Assembly: GCF_004795745.1 (NCBI RefSeq)
Contig: NZ_SDGV01000014.1
Span: forward strand, 1-64,000
DNA: 64,000 bases
Direction: 5' to 3'
Source of the DNA: Vagococcus silagei
GTDB taxonomy: Bacteria; Bacillota; Bacilli; Lactobacillales; Vagococcaceae
Below, piece after piece: positions 51,957 to 60,981 of the stretch; the stretch's first letter is position 1; each line of letters starts with the position of its first letter. Both the position numbers and the translations under genes were made by a program. Under the pieces are notes generated by a model. That model worked only from the letters and a program-made list of their open reading frames with translations. It had not been told where the DNA came from and made no database searches.

Positions 51957-52871
51957 TTATTTATCTTCTGGTTTGACTAAGTTTTTGCGGAATTCATTTT
52001 GTTGATCTTGATTCCAAAACTGCCCCATGACTGTTTGTGTAGGCATGACATTGATAAAAGCATTTGCGTCTGCATCATACACAGCATGCTCTAAATCATA
52101 TAGTTCGTAGCGTGTGACAACAATCATAATTGTCGAAATTTCAGCTTTGGAAAATGCACCCATCCCAGGTAAAACGGTCATCCCGCGAACTAATTCATTT
52201 TGAATTGACTCAATGGTCTCATTGGGTTTTTTAGTCATAATAAAAGCTGTTACTTTTTGATGACTCACATGGATTGTATCAATCATTTGCGTAGTGCCAA
52301 AGATAGAAATAACGGTAAACAAAGCTGATTCCCAGTTAAATAAAAAGCCAGCTGCTACAATAATAAAGGCATTGATACTTAACATTAATGAACCGACAGA
52401 CCGTCCAGTTGTTTTAGCAAGGATTAATGAAATGATATCCATCCCGCCAGTACTAAAACCAAATTTCATAGTTAACCCTACGCCAACACCAGTAATAACA
52501 CCACCAGCAATTGCGTTCATTAAAATATTGTCAGTTACTTCAACAATCGGCACGATAAGTGTCATGACTGTAACTGATAATACTGTGAGCAAACTATAAA
52601 TGGTTGCCGACTTCCCGAGTTTTATCCAGCCTAAAATAGCAATTGGGATATTAAACAGGAAGATGAAGATACCGGTATTGATATGGATTCCAAAATTCAT
52701 GTCAATAAAACTCGATAATAATTGCGAAATCCCATTCAATCCCACCGAAAACACATTGGCAGGTATTAAAAATATATTTAAACCTACTGCTAATAAAAAG
52801 CCAGCTAAAATGACGATAATTATTTTTTTAATTGTTTCATTTTGTTGATATGCTTTTGTTACATTGCCCAC
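51957..52871 (-). CDS. YitT-family membrane protein (second copy)
   Basis: 304 residues from GTG 52871 (GGAGG 8 bases upstream). Five to six transmembrane helices (about 18-200) with LAVGLNIFLIPANVFSVGLNGISQLL and KFGFSTGGMDIISLILAK, then a DUF2179 domain (about 215-290). Function unknown. Paralogue of the protein at 41078. Confidence 0.88.
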   Translation of the reverse strand: MGNVTKAYQQNETIKKIIIVILAGFLLAVGLNIFLIPANVFSVGLNGISQLLSSFIDMNFGIHINTGIFIFLFNIPIAILGWIKLGKSATIYSLLTVLSVTVMTLIVPIVEVTDNILMNAIAGGVITGVGVGLTMKFGFSTGGMDIISLILAKTTGRSVGSLMLSINAFIIVAAGFLFNWESALFTVISIFGTTQMIDTIHVSHQKVTAFIMTKKPNETIESIQNELVRGMTVLPGMGAFSKAEISTIMIVVTRYELYDLEHAVYDADANAFINVMPTQTVMGQFWNQDQQNEFRKNLVKPEDK

Positions 52872-52951
52872 TTAAAAAGCCTCCTTCATCACCAATCAAT
52901 AATAAGTAATTACAAGATAATCATACTCGATAAATTATCGAAAAGATATCA

Positions 52952-53698
52952 TTATTCTAAGATTAATTTTTGTTTTTTTATCTCCTCTAAGATATGCAAT
53001 CTCTTCTCTGGCTTTTTCGTCATATCACTTGCCATTTGTTTTGTAAATGAGTCTACGCGGCGGCTTGTATCCCGTAAATCATAATATTCTGAAACTACTT
53101 CATCATAATCTTTTAACTCAGCTATTAGCGGTGAAGGTAAGGCATATTTATTTTCAAAACACATAAACTTTTGTGGTAAACGCGGTTTTAATTGTGGTTC
53201 TTGATCTGGATAACCAATGCCTAAACCCAAAATAGGAAAAGTGTACTCTGGAAGTTCTAATAAATCAATGATTTGTCGACTATCATTTAAAATACTACCT
53301 AAATAAACAGTCCCTAAACCTAAGCTTTCAGCGGCAACGGTTACATTTTGGCTAGCTAAAACTGCATTTGTCATTGCAACCATAAATCGGTCCATATTTT
53401 GTAAAACCGATGTCTCTTGTCCTTGTTCTACAGCTATCTGTTCATTACGATATTGATCAGCAACAAAAATTAATAACTCACTGACATCTGCCACATAAGC
53501 TTGATTACAGATTACGGCGATTTTTTTCTTTAATTCTATATCTGTCACACGAATTAAACTAAATGTTTGTGTAAAACTACTACTTGCGGTGTGTCTTGCT
53601 ACATCAATTAATGATGATACCATTTCCTCTGATATTTTTTCTTGTTTAAATTGACGAATGGTACGATGATTTAATTGACTCTGAATAGTTTCATTCAT
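52952..53698 (-). CDS. NADPH-dependent FMN nitroreductase (NfsA-like)
   Basis: 248 residues. Nitroreductase fold: FMN-binding NHRTIRQFKQEKISEEMVSSL (about 10-30), TASSSFTQTFSLIRV, AAESLGLGTVYLGSI and LGLGIGYPDQEPQLKPRLP. The extended C-terminal arm and ~250-residue length match the NfsA/FRP group of NADPH-dependent flavin or nitro reductases. Physiological substrate unknown; single gene. Confidence 0.88.
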   Translation of the reverse strand: MNETIQSQLNHRTIRQFKQEKISEEMVSSLIDVARHTASSSFTQTFSLIRVTDIELKKKIAVICNQAYVADVSELLIFVADQYRNEQIAVEQGQETSVLQNMDRFMVAMTNAVLASQNVTVAAESLGLGTVYLGSILNDSRQIIDLLELPEYTFPILGLGIGYPDQEPQLKPRLPQKFMCFENKYALPSPLIAELKDYDEVVSEYYDLRDTSRRVDSFTKQMASDMTKKPEKRLHILEEIKKQKLILE

Positions 53699-53855
53699 AA
53701 AACATTGCTTCCCTTCTTTAATAGATATTCAAAATAAACTCTTCTTTCTAGAAAGAGTTTAATATTATTCATAAAAAAGCTTCTCACTTCCTATGTTCTA
53801 GTATAACACGTGCCTTATGATTAACGAATACTCTTGCACACAAACGACAAATAAA

Positions 53856-53889
53856 AAGAAGACACCATCCCTAAGGACGACATCTTCTT
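53856..53889 (-). terminator. pheST terminator
   Basis: Stem AAGAAGATGTCGTCC / GGATGGTGTCTTCTT (imperfect) followed by TTTATTTG on the minus strand. Confidence 0.8.
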
Positions 53890-53904
53890 ATCTATTGACT
53901 AAAT

Positions 53905-56322
53905 TTAACGAATTTCTGCTCCTAAAGCAGCTACCAATTCATCAGTAATCTTTGTCATTGTATTTGTAATTTCTTCATCAACTAATGTATCAGCATCATT
54001 TTGGAAAATTAATGAGTAAGCGAGTGATTTTTTACCAGCTCCTAATTTTTCTCCTTGATAAATGTCAAACAATTCAATTCGTTTTAAATGTTTACCAGCT
54101 TTAGCATAAATCACATCTAAAATTTCTTGATGGCTCACTTCTTGATTGACTAATAACGCAATATCCCGTTTAACAGAAGGATATTTTCCGACTTCTTTGA
54201 AATCAACCATTGTTGGTACCAATTCACATAGCTTTTCAAGATTTAACTCACTCACGTATGTTTCAGAGATATCTAACTCTTTAGCTGTTAACGGATGAAC
54301 TTGACCAATAAATCCAACAACTTCGTCTTTAACCACAACTAAAGCAGTACGGCCTGGATGTAAGTCTGGAGCGTCTTGAATTGGTTCAAAGCGGGTATCT
54401 TGAATTAATCCTAACGAAGTTAAAACACTTTCTATAACACCTTTTAGTGTATAGAAATCAACTTGTTGTGCTTGTCCTTGCCAATCATTTGCTTGCCATT
54501 CACCACTGATTGCAAAACTTAAATGTTTTGTCTCAACAGGTAATTCGTTTGCTGATGTCGCTTCAAATACATTACCAATTTCATATAATGCCACACGATT
54601 ATTTTTACGAGCTAAGTTATAGCGGACATCTTCTAATAAAGTTGAAGTTAGACTTTGACGTAAAACTGAACGTTCTTCACTCATTGGCCAATCCAATGTG
54701 ACAACATCTTTCGGCTCTAAGACAAAACGAGTTGCCGATTTAGGTGTCGTTAAAGCATAACTAATCGCTTCAACTAAGCCATTACCTTCAATATAATGAC
54801 GAATTTCACGTGTTAATTTTTGAGAATGTGATAGGCGGCCTGCAAGAGAACTACCTTTTGGTAACGTTGATGGTAGATTGTCATAACCATAAATGCGAGC
54901 CACTTCTTCAACTAAATCAGCTTCAATTGAAATATCCCAACGACGTGTCGGAACCGTCACAGTATACTTCTCACCTTCTAGCTCATAGTCAAATTGTAGA
55001 TTAGCAAAGATTGTATTCACTTCTTCTAGAGATAATGTTGTACCAAGTGAATTGTTAATTTTTTCAAGTGTAATCGAAACTGTTTCTAATGGTTTTTTTG
55101 GCGAAACTGATATTGCTTCACCTTTAACGACTGTACCACCAGATAATTCAGCAATCATTGCTGCAGCGAAATCACTAGCTTCTGAAATTGTGCCTGTATT
55201 AATACCACGTTCGAAACGTTTGCTCGATTCACTTGATAAGCCAAAACTACGTGCTGTACGGCGAATTAAGACAGGTTCGAATAATGCTGTTTCGAGCGCA
55301 ACAACTGTTGTTGACTTGTCAATTTCAGTTTCTTCGCCACCCATCACACCAGCTAAAGCGATTGCTTTTTGACCATTTGTAATGACTAGGTTATTTGGAG
55401 CTAATTCTCTTTCAACGCCATCTAAAGTTGTTAATTTTTCCTCGTCTTGGGCACGACGAACACTAACTTCTTTGCTATTTAATTTTGCATAGTCAAAAGC
55501 ATGTTGTGGTTGACCAAATAGTAATAAAACGTAATTTGTAACGTCAACAACATTATTAACAGGACGAATGCCTTCATTCATTAATAGGTTTTGTAACCAT
55601 GACGGACTTTCTTTTACTGTGACGTCTTTAATCACACGCATCCGATAGACTGGTGCATCATCCTTAGATTCCACAGCAACAGACACATAGTTTTCGATTG
55701 TATCATTTTCATCTTCGATTAGAGCTTTTGTTTCAAAGTGTGGATTACGACCATAAATAGCTCCCACTTCATACGCAACACCGCGCATACTTAAAGCATC
55801 AGCACGGTTTGGCGTCACAGAAAGTTCGATAATTGCATCATCCATATCTAAATATGAAAAGACCTCATCGCCTGCCTTAGCATCATCTGGTAAGAAATAA
55901 ATGCCATCAGCATATTCTTTTGGTACCACACTATCACTGTAGCCTAATTCGCCTAATGAACAAACCATCCCTAAGGATACTTCACCACGCATTTTACCTT
56001 TTTTAATTTTTACGTTGCCTGTAATGCGAGAATTCGGTAAAGCAACAATCACCTTTTTGCCCGCACGAATATTTGGAGCACCACAAACGATTTGATAAAG
56101 TTCCTCTTCACCAACATCAATTTGGCAAATTGATAAGTGATCGCTATCTGGATGTGGTACGCATTCTTTAACATCACCAACAACAATTTTTTTCAAACCA
56201 TCTTGGGCAACATTTACTTCTTCCACTTCAATACCTGAACGTGACATTTTATCAGCCAATACATCAGGTGTTATATCTTGAATATCAATTAATTGATTTA
56301 ACCATTTATATGAAACTAACAT
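53905..56322 (-). CDS. pheT: Phenylalanyl-tRNA synthetase beta subunit
   Basis: 805 residues, full bacterial length. Domains in order: tRNA-binding EMAP-like (about 40-150), B3/B4 editing domain (about 205-395), B5 and catalytic-like domain, and C-terminal anticodon-binding FDX-ACB domain (about 710-805, with [12 protein letters not shown]). Forms the (alpha-beta)2 enzyme with PheS; 4 bp separate the genes. Confidence 0.96.
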   Translation of the reverse strand: MLVSYKWLNQLIDIQDITPDVLADKMSRSGIEVEEVNVAQDGLKKIVVGDVKECVPHPDSDHLSICQIDVGEEELYQIVCGAPNIRAGKKVIVALPNSRITGNVKIKKGKMRGEVSLGMVCSLGELGYSDSVVPKEYADGIYFLPDDAKAGDEVFSYLDMDDAIIELSVTPNRADALSMRGVAYEVGAIYGRNPHFETKALIEDENDTIENYVSVAVESKDDAPVYRMRVIKDVTVKESPSWLQNLLMNEGIRPVNNVVDVTNYVLLLFGQPQHAFDYAKLNSKEVSVRRAQDEEKLTTLDGVERELAPNNLVITNGQKAIALAGVMGGEETEIDKSTTVVALETALFEPVLIRRTARSFGLSSESSKRFERGINTGTISEASDFAAAMIAELSGGTVVKGEAISVSPKKPLETVSITLEKINNSLGTTLSLEEVNTIFANLQFDYELEGEKYTVTVPTRRWDISIEADLVEEVARIYGYDNLPSTLPKGSSLAGRLSHSQKLTREIRHYIEGNGLVEAISYALTTPKSATRFVLEPKDVVTLDWPMSEERSVLRQSLTSTLLEDVRYNLARKNNRVALYEIGNVFEATSANELPVETKHLSFAISGEWQANDWQGQAQQVDFYTLKGVIESVLTSLGLIQDTRFEPIQDAPDLHPGRTALVVVKDEVVGFIGQVHPLTAKELDISETYVSELNLEKLCELVPTMVDFKEVGKYPSVKRDIALLVNQEVSHQEILDVIYAKAGKHLKRIELFDIYQGEKLGAGKKSLAYSLIFQNDADTLVDEEITNTMTKITDELVAALGAEIR

Positions 56323-56326
56323 TTTT

Positions 56327-57373
56327 CTACCCCTTTACATTAAATTGATTTAAGAATCTAAGATCATTTTGATAGAAATAGCGAATATCATTCACGCCAT
56401 ATCTTAACATTGCCACACGGTCTGGCCCTAAGCCAAAGGCGAAACCACTGTATTTAGTCGAATCAATACCGGACATTTCAAGGACACGTGGATGGACAAC
56501 ACCCGCTCCTAAAATTTCAATCCAGCCAGTTTGTTTACAAACATTACAGCCTTTACCACCGCATTTAAAACAACTAATATCAACTTCAACTGAAGGTTCT
56601 GTAAACGGGAAATAACTTGGACGTAAACGAATTTCACGGTCTTCACCAAACATTTTCTTAAGTAAAACTTCTAAAGTTCCTTTTAAGTCACCCATTGTGA
56701 TATTTTCATCAACAACTAGGCCTTCAATTTGATGGAATTGATGACTATGAGTCGCATCATCATTATCACGACGGAACACTTTACCTGGACTAATCATACG
56801 CAGTGGTCCTTTAGAAAAATCATGTTTTTCCATTGTACGAGCTTGAATTGGCGAAGTATGCGTACGTAATAATAATTCTTCCGAAATATAGAATGAATCT
56901 TGCATATCACGCGCTGGGTGATCTTTTGGTAAGTTCATACGTTCAAAGTTATATTCATCTTGTTCAACTTCAAAACCTTCGATTATTTCATAACCTAGAC
57001 CTAAGAAAATATCTTCAATTTCTTCCATCGTTTGGGTTAAAATATGTGATTGACCTGATTTCATACTTTTACCTGGCAACGTCACATCAATCGTTTCTTT
57101 TGCAAGAGCAGCATTCATTTCAAGTTGTTCTAATTCAGCTTTTTTCTCTTCCAATGCTTCTGTTAATGTATCTCTTATTTCATTGGCAAAACTACCAACT
57201 ACTGGACGCATTTCAGGTGTTAAATCTTTCATACCACGTAAGACTTCTGTAATTGATCCTTTTTTACCTAAAATTTGAACACGAATCTCATTTAATTGTT
57301 GTAAAGATTCAGTGGTTTCGATTTTTTCTGTTGTTTCATGCTTTAATTTCTCCAAAACTTCTTTTAAAGACAT
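56327..57373 (-). CDS. pheS: Phenylalanyl-tRNA synthetase alpha subunit
   Basis: 348 residues from ATG 57373 (GAAGGG 10 bases upstream; ATG 57382 sits against that site). Class II catalytic subunit: coiled-coil N-terminus (about 1-85), motif 2 region [27 protein letters not shown] and motif 3 [16 protein letters not shown]. Governed by the upstream Phe T-box. Confidence 0.96.
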   Translation of the reverse strand: MSLKEVLEKLKHETTEKIETTESLQQLNEIRVQILGKKGSITEVLRGMKDLTPEMRPVVGSFANEIRDTLTEALEEKKAELEQLEMNAALAKETIDVTLPGKSMKSGQSHILTQTMEEIEDIFLGLGYEIIEGFEVEQDEYNFERMNLPKDHPARDMQDSFYISEELLLRTHTSPIQARTMEKHDFSKGPLRMISPGKVFRRDNDDATHSHQFHQIEGLVVDENITMGDLKGTLEVLLKKMFGEDREIRLRPSYFPFTEPSVEVDISCFKCGGKGCNVCKQTGWIEILGAGVVHPRVLEMSGIDSTKYSGFAFGLGPDRVAMLRYGVNDIRYFYQNDLRFLNQFNVKG

Positions 57374-57394
57374 TTTACCCATTCCCTTCTACTT

Positions 57395-57640
57395 TTATAA
57401 ATCAAAAAGAGACATCATTCCTTAATAACTTAAGGAACGATGTCTCGTGGTACCATCCTAATTCACAAGTCAAAAAGACTTGTCTCAAAATTTGTTAACG
57501 ATGTCAGACACCGGTTATCATATAACTACTGCGGAAGTGAACTTCACTAAAGTTTCTTTTCGTTTACTCTCAGTCGGTGATAAACGTTCCTGTCAAAAGT
57601 TGCTAAAGCTACTCTTTTCCATCATCATATTTTTTCTATT
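57395..57640 (-). promoter_or_regulatory. T-box leader of pheST (phenylalanine)
   Basis: Minus-strand leader with T-box sequence AGGATGGTACCACG (near 57445-57458) and terminator stem GAGACATCGTTCCTTAA / TTAAGGAATGATGTCTC (57409-57446) followed by TTTTTG. Stem I carries GTGAAG-TTC-ACTTCCGC, giving a UUC phenylalanine specifier. Uncharged tRNA-Phe should allow read-through into pheS. Confidence 0.88.
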
Positions 57641-57651
57641 CCAATACAAAC

Positions 57652-57680
57652 AGTCTACAAAAGATTTGACAAAAGGTCAA
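57652..57680 (-). promoter_or_regulatory. pheST promoter
   Basis: TTGACC-N17-TAGACT on the minus strand, ending right at the stop of the upstream hxlR gene. Confidence 0.75.
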
Positions 57681-57681
57681 G

Positions 57682-58008
57682 TTAGTCTAGCCATTTGTCT
57701 CCCCATTTTTGGACTTCTCGCATGACGCCGCGCAAATTTTCTCCTTTACAAGTCAATTGATAAGCGACACGATTGGTTTCTTCTGAAATTGTTTTTTTCT
57801 CTACAATATTTTTTTCTTCTAATTCTCTTAATCGTTCTACTAGGACGCGATCACTAACATTTGGAATCTTACCAGCCAACTCAACGAATCTCTGAGGACC
57901 TTCTTCTAGCAGTACATCAATAATTAAGCCATTCCACTTCTTACCTAAAATTGCAAATGTTTGTTCGAATTTTGGGCAAATTTGGAATTGACGTTCTAAA
58001 CAGTCGAT
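57682..58008 (-). CDS. HxlR-family regulator with a non-canonical start codon
   Basis: 108 residues if translation begins at ATC 58006-58008. The body is a typical HxlR winged helix: CLERQFQICPKFEQTFAILG, KKWNGLIIDVLLEEGPQRF, GKIPNVSDRVLVERLRELEE. In the family the first residues directly precede CLERQF, yet no ATG, GTG or TTG is in frame there. A strong AAAGGGGGAG lies 6-8 bases before ATC. A TTG inside the HTH (57877) would give a useless 65-residue fragment. So either a rare ATC start is used or a start-codon mutation has silenced the gene. Target unknown; family members often respond to redox or aldehyde stress. Confidence 0.72.
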   Translation of the reverse strand: MDCLERQFQICPKFEQTFAILGKKWNGLIIDVLLEEGPQRFVELAGKIPNVSDRVLVERLRELEEKNIVEKKTISEETNRVAYQLTCKGENLRGVMREVQKWGDKWLD

Positions 58009-58106
58009 AACGATCTCCCCCTTTGTTCTGCCAATATCTTGTGAAACTAGTATAAAGCAAAATAAGGAAAACTACTAGTTATCTGTTTATAATCATTCTA
58101 TTCTAA

Positions 58107-58592
58107 TTAAACAAAACTTAAAGCTCTTAATTTCATTTTGCGATAGAAAGGTGAAATTGCTTCCTCACAAGCACAATATTTATCAACTAAAGTCACAATA
58201 TAACTTTCTTTGTATTTAGGTGGTGCGATTGTTGCGCCAAACATATGCTTCACAATAATATCTTCTTCTAATGGTGAAATTTCAGTTAATTCTTTTGCAT
58301 TTTTTAAAGCGATTCTTGGATGCACATAAGCATGTGTGCCTTCGCCCATTTTTTCTTCACGCCAATCATAGAAGAATAGGTCGTGTAAAAGTCCAGCACG
58401 TGCTGTTGCTCGAACATCACCATTCCATTTTTTAGCTAATAAAAAGCTACGATACGATACACTGATTGAATGCTCTAATCTATTTGAATAATGGTGTTGT
58501 TTATATTGTTTTAATGATTGAACCTCATCAGTAAAAATTAAATCTTCAACAAGCTCAAGATACTCTGTATCATTTTGCCAATCTAATGTCAT
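58107..58592 (-). CDS. HD-domain phosphohydrolase
   Basis: 161 residues. HD-superfamily metal site visible: RLEHSISVSYRSF (His), GLLHDLFFYDW (HD pair) and a later VDKYCACEE aspartate. Family members hydrolyse nucleotides or nucleotide second messengers; this short stand-alone form has no assigned substrate. It lies just upstream of hxlR on the same strand with a gap of about 100 bp. Confidence 0.82.
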   Translation of the reverse strand: MTLDWQNDTEYLELVEDLIFTDEVQSLKQYKQHHYSNRLEHSISVSYRSFLLAKKWNGDVRATARAGLLHDLFFYDWREEKMGEGTHAYVHPRIALKNAKELTEISPLEEDIIVKHMFGATIAPPKYKESYIVTLVDKYCACEEAISPFYRKMKLRALSFV

Positions 58593-58715
58593 ATGCTTAA
58601 CTCCACTTCCATCTTCCTAATTTTTACCTTTCGGCAACCCAACTTTTTTTATTTTACCATCTTTAGAGCGTAACGACTATCATTTCGTTAAAAATTAACA
58701 AATTTTAATTAATTC

Positions 58716-59477
58716 TTATAAACTGAACATCAAAATACCAGCTGCAATGGCAACATTTAATGATTCAGCTTGACCTAAGATTGGAATATATAAATTTGCA
58801 TCTGTTAACGCTAAGACTTCTTTTGAAACGCCTTGACCTTCATTTCCAAGGATAATACCGAAAGAGTCACTCATTTCTATATGACGATAATCAAATGCAT
58901 CTTTATTTAATTCCGTCCCGTAAATTTTCATTTTATTAGTTTGTTGTTCTGGTATAAAAGTTAATAGATTATGTTCTTCAATGGCAATATGGTACTGACT
59001 GCCTTGCATCGCGCGCAAGACTTTCCCTTGATAAATATCCGCACAACCCAATCCTAAAATGACGTGGCTGAATCCTGCTGCATCCGCTGTACGAATCATC
59101 GTGCCAACATTTCCAGGATCTTGGACATTATCTAAGATTAATATTTTTCGGTAAGACTGGTTTTGACTGTTAAGATTTTGTTTTTTGACAACTGCCATTA
59201 TTTTTTGTGGCGTTGGAATCTCAGAAATCCCTTCAAAAACATGGGACGCTAAAACTCGAATTTTATCTTCATCTACATGCTGAATTAATTCTCGGTATGC
59301 TATTAAGCCTCCGTCTGTTGTTAAGAGGTAAACAAAATCTGCTCCACCCTTTAATGCTTCTTCAACTAAGTGCTCGCCTTCTAAAACATATTGATTAAGT
59401 TCATCACGATATTTTTTTTTTGCTAATTTTTTTATATTTTTTACTAGTTGATTCTTTGCTGATGTAATGTATTCCAT
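58716..59477 (-). CDS. TrmH/SpoU-family RNA 2'-O-methyltransferase
   Basis: 253 residues from ATG 59477 with GAGGAG 5-7 bases upstream (the longer frame to 59639 runs into acyP and its promoter). N-terminal RNA-binding L30e-like domain (about 1-95) and a SPOUT methyltransferase domain with LILDNVQDPGNVGTMIRTADAAG, GLGCADIYQGKVLRAMQGS and the SAM-knot ILGNEGQGVSKEVL ... IPILGQAESLNVAIAAGIL. Uses SAM to methylate rRNA or tRNA; position modified not known (YsgA/RlmB-like group). Confidence 0.9.
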   Translation of the reverse strand: MEYITSAKNQLVKNIKKLAKKKYRDELNQYVLEGEHLVEEALKGGADFVYLLTTDGGLIAYRELIQHVDEDKIRVLASHVFEGISEIPTPQKIMAVVKKQNLNSQNQSYRKILILDNVQDPGNVGTMIRTADAAGFSHVILGLGCADIYQGKVLRAMQGSQYHIAIEEHNLLTFIPEQQTNKMKIYGTELNKDAFDYRHIEMSDSFGIILGNEGQGVSKEVLALTDANLYIPILGQAESLNVAIAAGILMFSL

Positions 59478-59573
59478 CGAAATCTCCTCATTTCTTCGTG
59501 TTTCATTATAACAAATAATTCTCATATTAAAAGATTTAAGCGTATAATAATAGAAAAAAGGGAGGGGTTGACT

Positions 59574-59849
59574 ATGAAAGTAAAAATTGTCGTATCGGGT
59601 CGCGTTCAAGGGGTAAGCTTCCGCTATTTTACTAAACAAGTAGCTGTCAATTTAACAGTTAAAGGAACAGTCCAAAATTTGACCTCAGGACAAGTCGAAA
59701 TCATAGCCTATGCAGAAGAACGCATTCTAAACGAATTTATTAACGAAATCAAAAAAGGACCTAGTCCGTGGTGTAAAGTTGAAGATTTTCAAGTGGAGAA
59801 ACTTGAGCAATCAGAAGCAACACCACTTAGTTTTGAAATCGTCTACTAA
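59574..59849 (+). CDS. acyP: Acylphosphatase
   Basis: 91 residues from ATG 59574 (GGGAGGGG 6-8 bases upstream). Small ferredoxin-like enzyme hydrolysing acyl phosphates. Catalytic Arg in VSGRVQGVSFRYFTKQ; the usual GxVxNxxDGxVE segment reads GTVQNLTSGQVEIIAYAEE, retaining the catalytic Asn. Divergent from the rRNA methyltransferase gene; followed by yidC. Confidence 0.92.
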   Translation: MKVKIVVSGRVQGVSFRYFTKQVAVNLTVKGTVQNLTSGQVEIIAYAEERILNEFINEIKKGPSPWCKVEDFQVEKLEQSEATPLSFEIVY

Positions 59850-59928
59850 TTTCAAGAAAGCAATTGAAATCTACATCAAAATTCGTTATAGTTATCTTTG
59901 TGTACATTTATAGAAAAGGAAGAATGCG

Positions 59929-60864
59929 ATGAAAAATATCAAGAGATGGTTCTATGGATCAGGACTATTTGCTTTAGTTTTGCTACTATCTGGATGTGTC
60001 AAATATGACAAAAGTGGGAATCCTGTTGAGACTGGGCTAATATACCGATTTTTAGTGAAACCGATGATTGCTTTAGTGACTTATTTAGCTGAGGACATGA
60101 GTTTAGGTTATGGAATGGCGATTATCATCCTAACTTTAATTGTCCGAATTATTATTTTACCACTTGGCTTAAGTCAAATGAAAAAATCAATGATTCAACA
60201 AGAAAAAATGCAAGCAATCAAGCCGCATATGGATGTAATTAATGACCGTATCAAAGCTGCAACGACACCGGAACAACAGCGTGAAGAACAAATGGCGCTT
60301 CAAAGTCTTTATAAAGACAATGGTATCAATTTAATCGGTGGAATGGGATGTTTACCATTATTGATTCAAATGCCAATTTTCGCAGCACTATTCTCTGCTG
60401 CAAAAACAACACCTGGGATTCAAGAAGCAGTCTTCTTAAACTTTATTCCATTAGGTAAACCAAGTATGATTTTAGTTGCTTTGGCAGGTATCAGTTACTT
60501 CGCACAAAGTTTCATTAGTATGATTGGAATGAATGAGGAACAAAAGAAACAAATGAAGATGATGACTTATGTCTCACCTTTAATGATTATCTTTATCTCA
60601 ATCAAATCACCTGCGGGTGTAACTTTATATTGGGTAATTAGTGGGTTCTTCAGTTGTATTCAAGCACTGATTACAAATCTTTACTACAAACCAAGAATCA
60701 AAAAAGATATCGCAGATCATTTTGAAAAAAATCCCATTAAAGTTAAAGCGCCAAATGCTAAACCAATGAAAAACGTAACATCTAAAAAACAGGCAAACGC
60801 AAATCAATCAGGTAACAAAAACGGCAAAGGCCGTAACGCTGGAAAACAACAAACCAAAAAATAA
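59929..60864 (+). CDS. yidC: Membrane protein insertase YidC (lipoprotein form)
   Basis: 311 residues. Lipoprotein signal with lipobox LLSGC (Cys23), five transmembrane helices, the hydrophilic-groove region MAIIILTLIVRIIILPLGLSQMKKS and the C-terminal conserved GVTLYWVISGFFSCIQALI. Inserts and folds membrane proteins with or without SecYEG. The long basic tail (about 275-311, rich in Lys/Asn/Gln) is typical of YidC2-type proteins that bind ribosomes directly. A second yidC is expected elsewhere. Confidence 0.93.
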   Translation: MKNIKRWFYGSGLFALVLLLSGCVKYDKSGNPVETGLIYRFLVKPMIALVTYLAEDMSLGYGMAIIILTLIVRIIILPLGLSQMKKSMIQQEKMQAIKPHMDVINDRIKAATTPEQQREEQMALQSLYKDNGINLIGGMGCLPLLIQMPIFAALFSAAKTTPGIQEAVFLNFIPLGKPSMILVALAGISYFAQSFISMIGMNEEQKKQMKMMTYVSPLMIIFISIKSPAGVTLYWVISGFFSCIQALITNLYYKPRIKKDIADHFEKNPIKVKAPNAKPMKNVTSKKQANANQSGNKNGKGRNAGKQQTKK

Positions 60865-60867
60865 TAT

Positions 60868-60905
60868 AAAAGGATCAAATTCATTAAGTCTGAATTTGAT
60901 CCTTT
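60868..60905 (+). terminator. yidC terminator
   Basis: Perfect 15-bp stem AAAGGATCAAATTCA/TGAATTTGATCCTTT followed by TT. Confidence 0.85.
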
Positions 60906-60914
60906 TTACGTTTT

Positions 60915-60970
60915 AAATGGTGTAACAGAAGTAGTTTCTTCGGAAATAAACCGAATACTTCTGTCACACC
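60915..60970. repeat. Dispersed palindromic intergenic repeat, copy B
   Basis: Starts AAATGGTGTAACAGAAGTAG; ends TACTTCTGTCACACC. The ends pair over 14 of 15 bases (GGTGTAACAGAAGTA with TACTTCTGTCACACC), and TTCGG/CCGAA forms an inner stem. Matches copy A at 34535-34646 in sequence and in setting (behind a terminator between convergent genes). Confidence 0.65.
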
Positions 60971-60981
60971 TCTTTCTGTCA

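Noticed and set aside
57480-57725. 81-residue plus-strand frame over the pheS leader
   Set aside because: Antisense to the T-box leader; no ribosome binding site and no family signature.
59478-59639. N-terminal extension of the TrmH-family gene
   Set aside because: It runs across the divergent acyP start and promoter; the ATG at 59477 has a strong GAGGAG and matches the family start.
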